Shown here piece by piece: positions 27,522 to 35,299 of a DNA stretch of 64,000 nucleotides. The stretch spans positions 92,505 to 156,504 of the forward strand of contig JAKFFE010000005.1 in the NCBI GenBank assembly GCA_036675345.1. Direction: 5' to 3'. How positions within the stretch are numbered: position 1 is the stretch's first letter; every line of letters begins with the position of its first letter. The stretch comes from JALYOC01 sp036675345 (lineage in GTDB: Bacteria > Myxococcota > Myxococcia > Myxococcales > Myxococcaceae). The position numbers were made by a program, and so were the translations under genes. Below the pieces are notes generated by a model. The model worked only from the letters and a program-made list of their open reading frames with translations, did not search any database and was not told where the DNA came from.

Positions 27522-28661
27522 CTAGCCCTTGGGGGACGCCACCAGGTCGAAATCCGGGATCTGGCTGCGCAGGTATTCGCGGATCCGGCCGATCAGCGCC
27601 GCCTCGATCTGCCGCGCCCGCTCCCGGCTAAAGCCGTACTGATCGCCGATCTCCTGCAGGGTCAGCGGTTCGTCGGCGATCAGCCGCTTCTCGTAGATGA
27701 AGCGTTCCTTGTCCACCAGGGACTGGGCGAACTCGGAGAGCTTCTCCCGGAACATCACCCGCAGCTGCTCGTTGCCGATGGTCTCGTCCGCCGGGGCGGC
27801 CTGGGAGGGCAGCATCCGGTCCGCCCGGGTGGCGTTGGAGTCCTCGTGCAGGGGGGCGTCCAAAGACAGCTCGTCCTGGCCCAGCCGCTGATCCATCTCC
27901 ACCACGTCCTGCTCGGTGACGTTCAGCCGCTCCGCCAGCAGCTTGGGCGAGGCCTCGAAGCCCTGGGAGAGCAGCTTCTCCTGCTCCTGGCGCAGCTTGA
28001 AGAAGAGCTTCCGCTGGGCCTCGGTGGTCCCCAGCTTCACCATCTTCCAGTTGTCCATGATGTAGCGGAGGATGTACGCGCGGATCCACCAGGCGGCGTA
28101 GCTGGACAGCTTCACCCCCCGCTCCGGATCGAACTTCTTCACCGCCTGCATCAGGCCGATGTTCCCCTCCTGGATCAGGTCCAGCAGGGACAGCGGGTTG
28201 CGGTGGTATTCGTGGGCCAGCTTCACCACCAACCGCAGATTGGAGGCCACCAACCGGTAGGCGGCCTTCACATCCCCGGTGTCCCGGAAGCGGACGGCCA
28301 GGTCGTGCTCCTCCTCCCGGGTGAGCAGGGCGTGGCGGGTCACCTCGGCCATGTAGGCCTGCATCGGATCGCGGGAGACGGGCCCCAGCACCCGCTCGGG
28401 GGCGTCCCGCAGCGGGATCAGCGCCACGCCGGTGGCGTCCACCTCCTCGTCCCCCAGCTCCTCGGGCGAAGGCTCGACCTCCTCCAGGGAGGGTTCGGGG
28501 GTGTCGGTCTCCACCTCGCCCACCACCACCCGGGGGGCCTCGGCCAAGACCGCCGGGGCCTTCTTCTTGCGGGGCGAACGGGTGCCGGCAGGCGCCTTGG
28601 GGGGCGTCTGGGAGCCGGTCCGGGGTTCCTTGGGCTGGCGGGGCTTCCGCTCCTGGGCCAT
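27522..28661 (-). CDS. sigma-32 (RpoH)-family RNA polymerase sigma factor with N-terminal extension
   Basis: The protein has 379 residues. The conserved part starts near residue 95 with region 1.2 (DPMQAYMAEVTRHALLTREEE). Region 2 contains NLRLVVKLAHEY and DLIQEGNIGLMQAVKKFDP. The RpoH box is recognisable as KLGTTEAQRKLFFKLRQ. Region 4 ends the protein (LTLQEIGDQYGFSRERARQI). The first 95 residues are a Lys/Pro/Glu-rich low-complexity extension not found in enterobacterial RpoH (about 285 residues). Myxobacteria have several RpoH-like sigmas, some developmental, so heat shock is not certain. The ATG at 28661 is preceded by GAGAG-type purines; the frame continues 29 codons upstream. It is divergent from a DEAD-box helicase with 67 bases between starts. 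Confidence 0.9.
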   Translation of the reverse strand: MAQERKPRQPKEPRTGSQTPPKAPAGTRSPRKKKAPAVLAEAPRVVVGEVETDTPEPSLEEVEPSPEELGDEEVDATGVALIPLRDAPERVLGPVSRDPMQAYMAEVTRHALLTREEEHDLAVRFRDTGDVKAAYRLVASNLRLVVKLAHEYHRNPLSLLDLIQEGNIGLMQAVKKFDPERGVKLSSYAAWWIRAYILRYIMDNWKMVKLGTTEAQRKLFFKLRQEQEKLLSQGFEASPKLLAERLNVTEQDVVEMDQRLGQDELSLDAPLHEDSNATRADRMLPSQAAPADETIGNEQLRVMFREKLSEFAQSLVDKERFIYEKRLIADEPLTLQEIGDQYGFSRERARQIEAALIGRIREYLRSQIPDFDLVASPKG

Positions 28662-28728
28662 CCACTCTCTATATCTAGGCGCGGTCGATTGTTGCCATGC
28701 GATCTTCCCGGAGCTATTCCCACCGTCA

Positions 28729-30687
28729 ATGAGCGACATTCCCCCCACCTCTGGCGACGTGCAGGACTCCCCCGAGGCTGAAGTGACCGGTCCGCAGGAC
28801 TACGTGGCGGACATCACGTTCGATCAGATGGACCTGGGCCCGGAGATCCGCCGGGCGCTGGCCGAGCGCGGCTACAAGACCCCCACCCCGGTGCAGGCCA
28901 AGGCCTTCGCCCCCGCGCTCGCCGGACGCGACCTGATCGTCCGCTCCAAGACCGGCACCGGCAAGACCGCCGCCTTCGGACTGCCGCTGCTGCAGAAGAT
29001 CGACGCCAACGACAAGGGCGTCCGCGCCCTGGCCCTGTGCCCCACCCGCGAGCTGGCGATGCAGGTCGCCGCGGAGCTGGAGGATCTGGGCAAGCACAAG
29101 GGCGTGAAGGTGGCCGCCATCTACGGTGGCGCGTCGATGAAGACCCAGGAAGACGCCCTGGACGAGGGGACCCAGATCATCATCGGCACCCCGGGCCGGG
29201 TGATGGATCACATCAAGCGCGGCAACCTCAAGCTGGATGGCTGCCGCACCGTGATCCTGGACGAGGCGGACGAGATGCTGAACCAGGGGTTCTACGAGGA
29301 GGTGACCCGAATCATGGACGTCCTCCCCAAGGACCGTCAGGTGCTGCTGTTCTCGGCCACCGTCCCCCCGGACATCCAGTCGCTGATCTCCCGCTACACC
29401 ACCAACGCGGAGATCCTGCTGCTCTCCGGTGACGTCTTCACCGTCGAGCACATCCACCACATCCGCTACGACATCTCGGACGCCTATCCCAAGCCGCGGA
29501 ACCTGTTCTACGCGCTGGAGATCGAAGAGCCGAACAACGCGATCATCTTCTGCAACACCCGCGACGACACCGCGCTGGTGACCGCGGTGCTGAACCGCAA
29601 CGGCTTCGACGCCGAGCTGCTCAACGGCGACCTGCCGCAGAAGGAGCGCGAGCGGGTGATGGCCAAGGTGAAGCGCGGAGAGGTGGCCTTCATGGTGGCC
29701 ACCGACATCGCCGCCCGCGGGATCGACATCTCCGGGCTGGAGTGCGTGATCAACTACTCGCTGCCCGAGGATCCGGCGGTGTACCTGCACCGGGTGGGCC
29801 GCACCGGCCGCATCGGCAACAAGGGCACGGCGATCAACCTCACCTCCGGCCGCGAGATGCAGACCCTCTCGATCCTGGAGAAGAAGTACGGGATCAAGTT
29901 CGAGAAGCGGACCATGCCCTCCCCGGAGGAGGCGTCCAAGATGTGGACCGAGCGCCACGTGCGCGAGATCAAGGAGGCCTCCGGCAGCTCGATCTACGAG
30001 GGCTACCTGCAGCTGGCCAACTCGCTCAAGTCCCGCCCGGACTCGGACGACCTGATCGCGTTCTTGCTCAAGCACTTCTTCACCCAGCACCGGATGGAGA
30101 AGGCCGCCGCCGCCGCCCGGGATGAGGCCGCCCGCGGCTTTGCCCCCCGCCCGGATCCGATGACCGTGGCCCCCCGCGCCCCCCGCCCCGGAGAGCGCGA
30201 GAAGCGCGGTGGCCGTGGTGAGCGCGAGCGTGATCGTGGAGGCCGGGGTGAGCGTGAGCGCGGAGGAGAGCGCGAGCGTCGCCCCGAGCGCAGCAGCCGG
30301 GCCCCGGAGCGGGAGCGCGCTGCGGCGCCTGCCGCCGCCGAGGGAGCCACCGCCGCCCCCGCCACTCCGGTCGAGGGTGGAGGCGAGGCCCGTCCGCCCC
30401 GTGCCCCCCGCCCGCCCCGTGAGCCGCGTCAGGCCTCGGTCCAGGCGGATCCCGGCCAGGTCCGTCTTTGGGTGAACCTGGGCAAGAGCGACAAGGTGGA
30501 GGACGAAGGCAGCCTCCGCACCGCCCTGGAAGGCGCGGGCGCGCCGGCCGGGAAGATCGCCAAGACCGAGCTGCGCGGGACCTACTCCTACGTGTTCGTC
30601 GCCGAGAGCGACGCCGGGGACTTCGAGTCCCTGGCCGGGAAGCAGCTGGGTGAGAAGGCGCTGAAGATCGAGAAGGCGAAGCGCTAG
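28729..30687 (+). CDS. DEAD-box RNA helicase with DbpA-type RNA-binding domain
   Basis: The protein has 652 residues. All core motifs are present: KTGTGKT (I), PTREL (Ia), TPGRV (Ib), DEAD (II), SAT (III), ATDIAARGIDISG (V) and HRVGRTGR (VI). Residues about 470-570 carry an Arg/Glu/Gly- and Pro-rich spacer. The last 75 residues (VRLWVNLGKSDKVEDEGSLR) match the DbpA/CsdA RNA-binding RRM-like domain. It should unwind structured RNA, for example in ribosome assembly or cold adaptation; which substrate cannot be read here. I use the ATG at 28729, which begins the family-like N-terminus; the open frame upstream overlaps the divergent sigma gene. Confidence 0.93.
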   Translation: MSDIPPTSGDVQDSPEAEVTGPQDYVADITFDQMDLGPEIRRALAERGYKTPTPVQAKAFAPALAGRDLIVRSKTGTGKTAAFGLPLLQKIDANDKGVRALALCPTRELAMQVAAELEDLGKHKGVKVAAIYGGASMKTQEDALDEGTQIIIGTPGRVMDHIKRGNLKLDGCRTVILDEADEMLNQGFYEEVTRIMDVLPKDRQVLLFSATVPPDIQSLISRYTTNAEILLLSGDVFTVEHIHHIRYDISDAYPKPRNLFYALEIEEPNNAIIFCNTRDDTALVTAVLNRNGFDAELLNGDLPQKERERVMAKVKRGEVAFMVATDIAARGIDISGLECVINYSLPEDPAVYLHRVGRTGRIGNKGTAINLTSGREMQTLSILEKKYGIKFEKRTMPSPEEASKMWTERHVREIKEASGSSIYEGYLQLANSLKSRPDSDDLIAFLLKHFFTQHRMEKAAAAARDEAARGFAPRPDPMTVAPRAPRPGEREKRGGRGERERDRGGRGERERGGERERRPERSSRAPERERAAAPAAAEGATAAPATPVEGGGEARPPRAPRPPREPRQASVQADPGQVRLWVNLGKSDKVEDEGSLRTALEGAGAPAGKIAKTELRGTYSYVFVAESDAGDFESLAGKQLGEKALKIEKAKR

Positions 30688-30746
30688 CAGTTCACGTCGG
30701 CCGGCTGGGGTCCCGTTGCGGACTCCGGCCTACCGATCAGCTGGGT

Positions 30747-30796
30747 GGCTTCGAGTCGCTTGCTCGCTTCGAGCCGGCTTGCTGGCTTCGAGCCGG
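30747..30796 (+). repeat. short tandem repeat in the helicase/SDR gap
   Basis: Two 18-19-base units of the form GGCTTCGAGYCGSCTTGCT and a third truncated one lie in the 152-base gap. They are followed by GCCGGATTTGGG at 30792-30803, an exact 12-mer also found at 26653-26664 in another intergenic gap. A tiny hairpin (CCGGC-TTC-GCCGG, 30825-30837) abuts the stop of the next gene. The function is unknown. Confidence 0.45.
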
Positions 30797-30839
30797 ATTT
30801 GGGCTCTGGGCTTTGGGATTTCTTCCGGCTTCGCCGGTA

Positions 30840-31595
30840 TCAGGCAGAGGCCAGGCCGCGCAGGTAGCCGACCACCGACTCGAGCGCTTCGGGGCGGGTA
30901 TAGATGTCGGCGCGGCGGGCCTCCAGCCCGTCGGCGATGGCCACGCTGACCTCCTCCACCGTCTGGCCTCCGGGGATGGCCCTGGAGTCCGGGCCGCCGT
31001 GCAGCGCGTTGTTTCCGAAGTCGGTGTAGACGACTCCCGGGAACGCGGTGCCCACGTAGAGACGCGGGAACTCCTGGGCCAGCTCCAGCCGCAGCGACTC
31101 GGTGAGCGAGGTCAGCGCCGCCTTGGAGGCGCTGTACGCCGAGCGGATGGTGGCCAGCGGCGCCCGCGCCAACATCGAGGAGACGTTGAGCAGCGCTCCC
31201 TGCCGACGATCCTTGAAGTGCGGCAGCACCGCCTGCATCCCGTAGAGGGCGGACTTCACGTTGTCGCGGATCATCGCGTCCAGGTCCTCGTCGCCCAGCT
31301 GTTCGAAGGGCTTGGTGATCCCCCGGCCGGCGTTGTTGATCCACACGTCGATCCGGCCGAAGCGCTGCAGCGCGGCGTCTCGCAGCCGGAGCACCTCCTC
31401 CCGTCGAGTAACGTCGGTGACCACGCACTCGGTCTCGGCGCCGGACGCCTTGGCCACCGCCTGCAGTTGCTCCAGCCGGCGCGCGGCCAACACCAGCTTG
31501 GCGCCCCGACGGGCCAGCTCGTGGGCCAGCCCCGCGCCGATGCCGGCGCTGGCACCGGTGATCACCACCACCTGGTCGTTGAGCGAATGGATCAT
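30840..31595 (-). CDS. short-chain dehydrogenase/reductase (SDR)
   Basis: This is a 251-residue classical SDR. The cofactor motif is VVVITGASAGIGAG at the N-terminus, NNAG appears in WINNAGRGITKPF, the catalytic serine is in LLNVSSMLARAP, and the YxxxK pair is YSASKAAL. No acidic residue follows the second strand (LAARRLEQL has basic residues), which favours NADP(H). The substrate is unknown; many relatives are generic oxidoreductases. The start is ATG at 31595. It is the last gene of a minus-strand run that includes the TonB-like gene (37 bases upstream) and the XRE regulator. Confidence 0.92.
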   Translation of the reverse strand: MIHSLNDQVVVITGASAGIGAGLAHELARRGAKLVLAARRLEQLQAVAKASGAETECVVTDVTRREEVLRLRDAALQRFGRIDVWINNAGRGITKPFEQLGDEDLDAMIRDNVKSALYGMQAVLPHFKDRRQGALLNVSSMLARAPLATIRSAYSASKAALTSLTESLRLELAQEFPRLYVGTAFPGVVYTDFGNNALHGGPDSRAIPGGQTVEEVSVAIADGLEARRADIYTRPEALESVVGYLRGLASA

Positions 31596-31632
31596 CCGCG
31601 CCGCATAACACGCCCACCGGAACCGGGAGGCC

Positions 31633-32886
31633 CTACCCGCCCACGCCGGCGTCGCTGACGTCCAGTTCCGACTCCAGCAAGCGCAGCTCCAGGCGATACT
31701 GGGGAGAGCCCAGGTTGATCACCTCGGTCTTGCCGGTGGTCTCGTCCACGTTCAGGGTCAGCGCCAGGCCCAGCCCCCGGGTGGCCCAGGACTCCTGCCT
31801 GGACTGGCTGTTGAGCGGACCCTTCCCCAAGCCAGTGATCGCCCCGGTGGCCACCGCACCGGTCAGATCTTCCAGCTTCACGTCGGAGCCCCCCTGACGA
31901 AAGTGCACATAGGCATCCACCTGCCACAGCGCGCGGCGAATCCCCTCCATGAAGTCCGGTTCCCGGCGCTTCCGCTCCCCCATCCACAGGCGGGTGCGCT
32001 GCTGCACCAACACGTCCAGCGCCGGGAAGGTGGAGGCCTTGGCCAAGGAGACCTGGAGGTCCCGCCCCTGCTTGATCACCTCCAGCTGGAGCGACCAGGT
32101 GGAGGTGGCGGCCCCCTCGCTGAAGGAGCGAAGAGCCTTGAGCGAGTTCATGGCGCGCCGGAGGTCCTCGGGACCGACCTGCTCTGGCACCGCTGCCTTG
32201 AGTTCAATCGGAGTGTCGGCGCGGTTGCCGCTGGGAGGGGCGCGAACCTGGCCGCTGGCGTTGGCCTTCAGCGAATGGAGCATCCCCCGCGCCCGCGCCT
32301 CCGCCGTTTGCAGCGCCTCTGTCTGGTTGGCCTGCTCCGTCAGCTCCGAAGGCAGCGACCGACGCATGATCTCCAGCGAAGGATGGCTCAGCCGAGAGCG
32401 GGCCGTGGGGGTGGGCAAGCCCTCTAAACCGGAGTCCACGACGACCCCGAAGCGGGGGGTGAGCGTGAGCAGCCCTCCCCCGGGGAGGGGGCCGCCCGGC
32501 TGGCGCGGAATGTCGGTGGTGGCCGAACCGGTCGGCGAGGGCATCTGCGGGGCTGCGTCGCTCCGACTCGCTGAGGACGGCCCAGTGCCGGGAAGCAGAC
32601 CCTCGGGAGAGGGAGGACTGGCCGGTGCCGCCTGGGTCCGGGAGGCCCGCCGACCGCCGGTTGGACCGTCCGAGGACTTCGGAGCGGAGGGGGCGGACTT
32701 CCCTTCCTCCCTGGGGAGCGCCGTGAAGAACACCACCGGCGCCCCCTCCGGCTCCTCCGACAGGGGCTCTTCGAAAGTCCACCGGGGTCCCAGCTCCAGC
32801 GACCAGAGCCAGGCCAGCAGCAGCACATGAACGGCGAGGGAAAAGGCGATCCCCACCCGGAGGGGACGGGACGGCTGCATCGGCAT
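31633..32886 (-). CDS. TonB-like N-terminally anchored protein
   Basis: The protein has 417 residues. It starts with a single membrane anchor of TonB style (RVGIAFSLAVHVLLLAWLWS, with the S/H spacing typical of TonB/TolA). A Pro/Ser/Ala-rich region of about 110 residues, probably periplasmic and disordered, follows, then a largely helical and beta mixed domain to the end (LRLLESELDVSD). The C-terminus is not a standard TonB domain; the segment GLALTLNVDETTGKTEVI is the closest. No ExbB or ExbD gene is nearby. It may be a TonB/TolA-like energy transducer or a stand-alone envelope protein. It lies between an XRE regulator and an SDR gene on the same strand. Confidence 0.65.
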   Translation of the reverse strand: MPMQPSRPLRVGIAFSLAVHVLLLAWLWSLELGPRWTFEEPLSEEPEGAPVVFFTALPREEGKSAPSAPKSSDGPTGGRRASRTQAAPASPPSPEGLLPGTGPSSASRSDAAPQMPSPTGSATTDIPRQPGGPLPGGGLLTLTPRFGVVVDSGLEGLPTPTARSRLSHPSLEIMRRSLPSELTEQANQTEALQTAEARARGMLHSLKANASGQVRAPPSGNRADTPIELKAAVPEQVGPEDLRRAMNSLKALRSFSEGAATSTWSLQLEVIKQGRDLQVSLAKASTFPALDVLVQQRTRLWMGERKRREPDFMEGIRRALWQVDAYVHFRQGGSDVKLEDLTGAVATGAITGLGKGPLNSQSRQESWATRGLGLALTLNVDETTGKTEVINLGSPQYRLELRLLESELDVSDAGVGG

Positions 32887-32964
32887 CCTCCTGAGGTCGG
32901 TCCGCGCGGTGGTACGGCCACGCCTCTCCCCGATTGCCCCTGAAGGCGCGATTTCGTGGATCTC

Positions 32965-33441
32965 CTAGCGGTTCCCGCTGGCCCGGCGCTGCCGGTGGTA
33001 GTGCGAGGTGCACAGCCCGCGGGCCAGCACCGCCCGGCCACAACCATCGATGGAGCAGGTGCCGCCGTCCCGCCTTGGGGTGAGCTCCGGACGGGCCCCG
33101 CCCTTCTCCTCGAACATCGCGGTGCCCACCGCCAGCAGTTTGTCCACCTGGATCCGGGTCAGCCGCCGGGAGCGGGCGAACTCCAGCAGGCGGGAGAAGT
33201 AGGGATCGTCGTAGGGCTCGGAGGGCGCGTCCCGGAACAGGTCGGAGGGGGAGATCCGCAAGGCGGCGGCCACCTGGAGCAGGGTCTCGTAGCTGGGGCT
33301 GCGCGCGCCCCGCTCCAGCAGCGAGGCGAAGCTGACCGAGATCCCGCATTGGCGGGCAAAGTCCTCCTGGGTCAGGCCCTGCCGCTCGCGCATGGATCGG
33401 ATCCGATGGGCGAGGCCCTTGAGCTCCTCCTTGGCGTCCAT
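32965..33441 (-). CDS. XRE-family regulator with C-terminal zinc knuckle
   Basis: The protein has 158 residues. Residues about 8-65 form an XRE/Cro helix-turn-helix (RQGLTQEDFARQCGISVSFA, LLERGARSPSYETLLQVA). The last 30 residues hold a cysteine/histidine motif, CSIDGCGRAVLARGLCTSHY. This C-x4-C-x9-C-x2-H spacing is common in small zinc-binding domains linked to HNH nucleases and DNA-binding proteins. The start at 33441 has GGAAGG just upstream; the frame extends 12 codons further but that start is weaker. It is divergent from glutamate dehydrogenase with 66 bases between starts, so it may control that gene or itself; this is inferred from position only. Confidence 0.85.
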   Translation of the reverse strand: MDAKEELKGLAHRIRSMRERQGLTQEDFARQCGISVSFASLLERGARSPSYETLLQVAAALRISPSDLFRDAPSEPYDDPYFSRLLEFARSRRLTRIQVDKLLAVGTAMFEEKGGARPELTPRRDGGTCSIDGCGRAVLARGLCTSHYHRQRRASGNR

Positions 33442-33507
33442 TGGTCCCTTCCGGCCCCTTCCGACTGCTTTCGGCAATTCTCGATGGTAGCGCAGGAGGT
33501 TCGGTTA

Positions 33508-34752
33508 ATGTTCCTCGCGCCCATGAGCGCCTCCGACGCCACGAACTATTACTTCCGCAAGGCCGCCCGGATCATGGATGTCGGCGAGCGGATCGAGACC
33601 CTCCTTGCCACCCCGCTCCGCGAGGTCCGGGTCCAGGTCTCCATCGAGTTGGACTCGGGTGAGATCCGCACCTTCATGGGCTACCGGGTCCAGCACGACA
33701 ACAGCCGCGGACCGATGAAGGGTGGGCTGCGCTACCACCCGCAGGTGGATCAGGACGAGGTGGTCTCCCTGGCCTCGCTGATGACCTGGAAGACCGCGGT
33801 GGTGAACCTTCCCTACGGCGGCGCCAAGGGTGGGATCACCTGCGACCCCTCCCAGATGAGCCTCAAGGAGACCGAGCGGCTGACCCGCAAGTTCGTGGAC
33901 CAGATCCAGGATGTGATCGGCCCCACCCGGGACATCCCCGCTCCGGACGTGAACACCAATCCCCAGGTGATGGCCTGGATCATGGATCAGTACTCCAAGT
34001 ACCACGGCCATTCTCCGGCGGTGGTCACCGGCAAGCCGCTGGACCTTTACGGCTCCAAGGGCCGGGACAGCGCCACCGGTCGGGGGATCCTCTACATCTG
34101 CCGCGAGGTGCTGCGGGATGTGGGCCTGCCGGTGAAGGGGACCCGGTTCGCGATCCAGGGCTTCGGCAACGTGGGCAGCCACACCGCCCGGCTGCTCTCC
34201 GAGGACGGGGGCAACATCGTGGCGGTCTCCGACGTCCACGGCGGGGTGCGCAATCCGCAGGGCCTGGACGTCCCGGCGCTGTTCGAGCACGTCAAGCGCC
34301 ACGGTTCGGTGAAGGGGTTTGGCGGCGGCACCGCCTGCTCCAACGACGACGTGCTCAGCTCCGACTGCGAGGTGCTGATCCCCGCCGCGCTGGGCAACGT
34401 GCTCACCAAGCACAACGCGGCCGAGGTCCGGGCCCGGATCATCGTGGAGGGCGCCAATGGCCCCACCGATCCGGAGGCGGACGAGATCTTCGAGAAGCGC
34501 AGCGTGCTGGTGGTCCCGGACATCCTGGCCAACGCCGGGGGGGTGACCGTCAGCTACTTCGAGTGGGTGCAGAACCTCCAGCACCTGACCTGGGATGAAG
34601 ACCGGGTGCATGTGGAGTTGGAGAAGATCATGAAGGACTCCTACGAGCGGGTGGCGCAGATCTCGCGCACCCGGAAGCTCCCCTTGCGCACCGCGGCGTT
34701 CGTGTTGGCGATCGGCCGGGTGGGCAAGGCCACCGTGCTGCGCGGGATCTAG
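33508..34752 (+). CDS. gdhA: glutamate dehydrogenase (Glu/Leu/Phe/Val family)
   Basis: The protein has 414 residues, the usual length of hexameric GDHs of the NAD/NADP class. The catalytic region reads GPMKGGLRYHP, MTWKTAVVNLPYGGAKGG and DIPAPDVNTNPQVMAW. The Rossmann fold has IQGFGNVGSHTARLL. It interconverts glutamate and 2-oxoglutarate plus ammonia. Leucine or phenylalanine dehydrogenases share this fold but are shorter (about 350). The ATG at 33508 has a strong AGGAGG 8 bases upstream; a second ATG at 33523 is possible. A cNMP-binding protein gene follows after 31 bases and threonine ammonia-lyase after that, all on the same strand. Confidence 0.93.
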   Translation: MFLAPMSASDATNYYFRKAARIMDVGERIETLLATPLREVRVQVSIELDSGEIRTFMGYRVQHDNSRGPMKGGLRYHPQVDQDEVVSLASLMTWKTAVVNLPYGGAKGGITCDPSQMSLKETERLTRKFVDQIQDVIGPTRDIPAPDVNTNPQVMAWIMDQYSKYHGHSPAVVTGKPLDLYGSKGRDSATGRGILYICREVLRDVGLPVKGTRFAIQGFGNVGSHTARLLSEDGGNIVAVSDVHGGVRNPQGLDVPALFEHVKRHGSVKGFGGGTACSNDDVLSSDCEVLIPAALGNVLTKHNAAEVRARIIVEGANGPTDPEADEIFEKRSVLVVPDILANAGGVTVSYFEWVQNLQHLTWDEDRVHVELEKIMKDSYERVAQISRTRKLPLRTAAFVLAIGRVGKATVLRGI

Positions 34753-34783
34753 TCACCCCTTTGGAATAGGTTCCCACCCCTCC

Positions 34784-35299
34784 ATGCCTACCCCTGTCGA
34801 GCAGCTGATCCAGATTCCAATCTTCCGTGGCCTCTCCCCCGCCGAGGCGCAGGCGATCGTGGCCATTGCCGAGGATCGCGCGGTGAAGAAGTCGGACAAG
34901 ATCTTCGGCGAGGGAGACCCCGGCGACGGCATCTACGTGCTGATGCAGGGCAGCGTCTCGATCCAGAAGCAGGACTCCTCGGGCGGGCAGCAGGAGCTGG
35001 CCAAGCTGGGTGACGGCAGCGTGTTGGGGGAGATGAGCCTGATCTCCGGCGACGCGCCCCGCTCCGCCTCGGCGGTGGCCACCACCGATGCCAAGCTGCT
35101 GAAGATCAGCGGCACCCGCTTCTCCCAGCTGCTGGCCTCCGACGACAAGGCCGCCTTGAAGGTGATCCGCAACCTGGCGCAGGTGATGGCGCGCCGGCTC
35201 CACCTGATGAGCGAGAAGGTGGTGGACCTGGCGGACAAGGGAAAGAAGAAGGAAGAGCTGGCCGACTTCCAGCGCATCCTCAACAACTGGTCCTTCTAA
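34784..35299 (+). CDS. cyclic nucleotide-binding (CNBD) protein
   Basis: The protein has 171 residues, essentially one cNMP-binding domain. It begins LIQIPIFRGLSPAEAQAIVA, and the phosphate-binding cassette reads LGEMSLISGDAPRSASAVAT with the conserved Glu and Arg that contact the cyclic nucleotide. There is no Crp-type DNA-binding helix-turn-helix; the C-terminal 40 residues are basic and helical (ARRLHLMSEKVVDLADKGKK). It is therefore probably a regulatory subunit or partner protein, not a transcription factor. The stop is followed immediately by the GTG of threonine ammonia-lyase with no spacer, so the two are very likely coupled. Confidence 0.9.
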   Translation: MPTPVEQLIQIPIFRGLSPAEAQAIVAIAEDRAVKKSDKIFGEGDPGDGIYVLMQGSVSIQKQDSSGGQQELAKLGDGSVLGEMSLISGDAPRSASAVATTDAKLLKISGTRFSQLLASDDKAALKVIRNLAQVMARRLHLMSEKVVDLADKGKKKEELADFQRILNNWSF

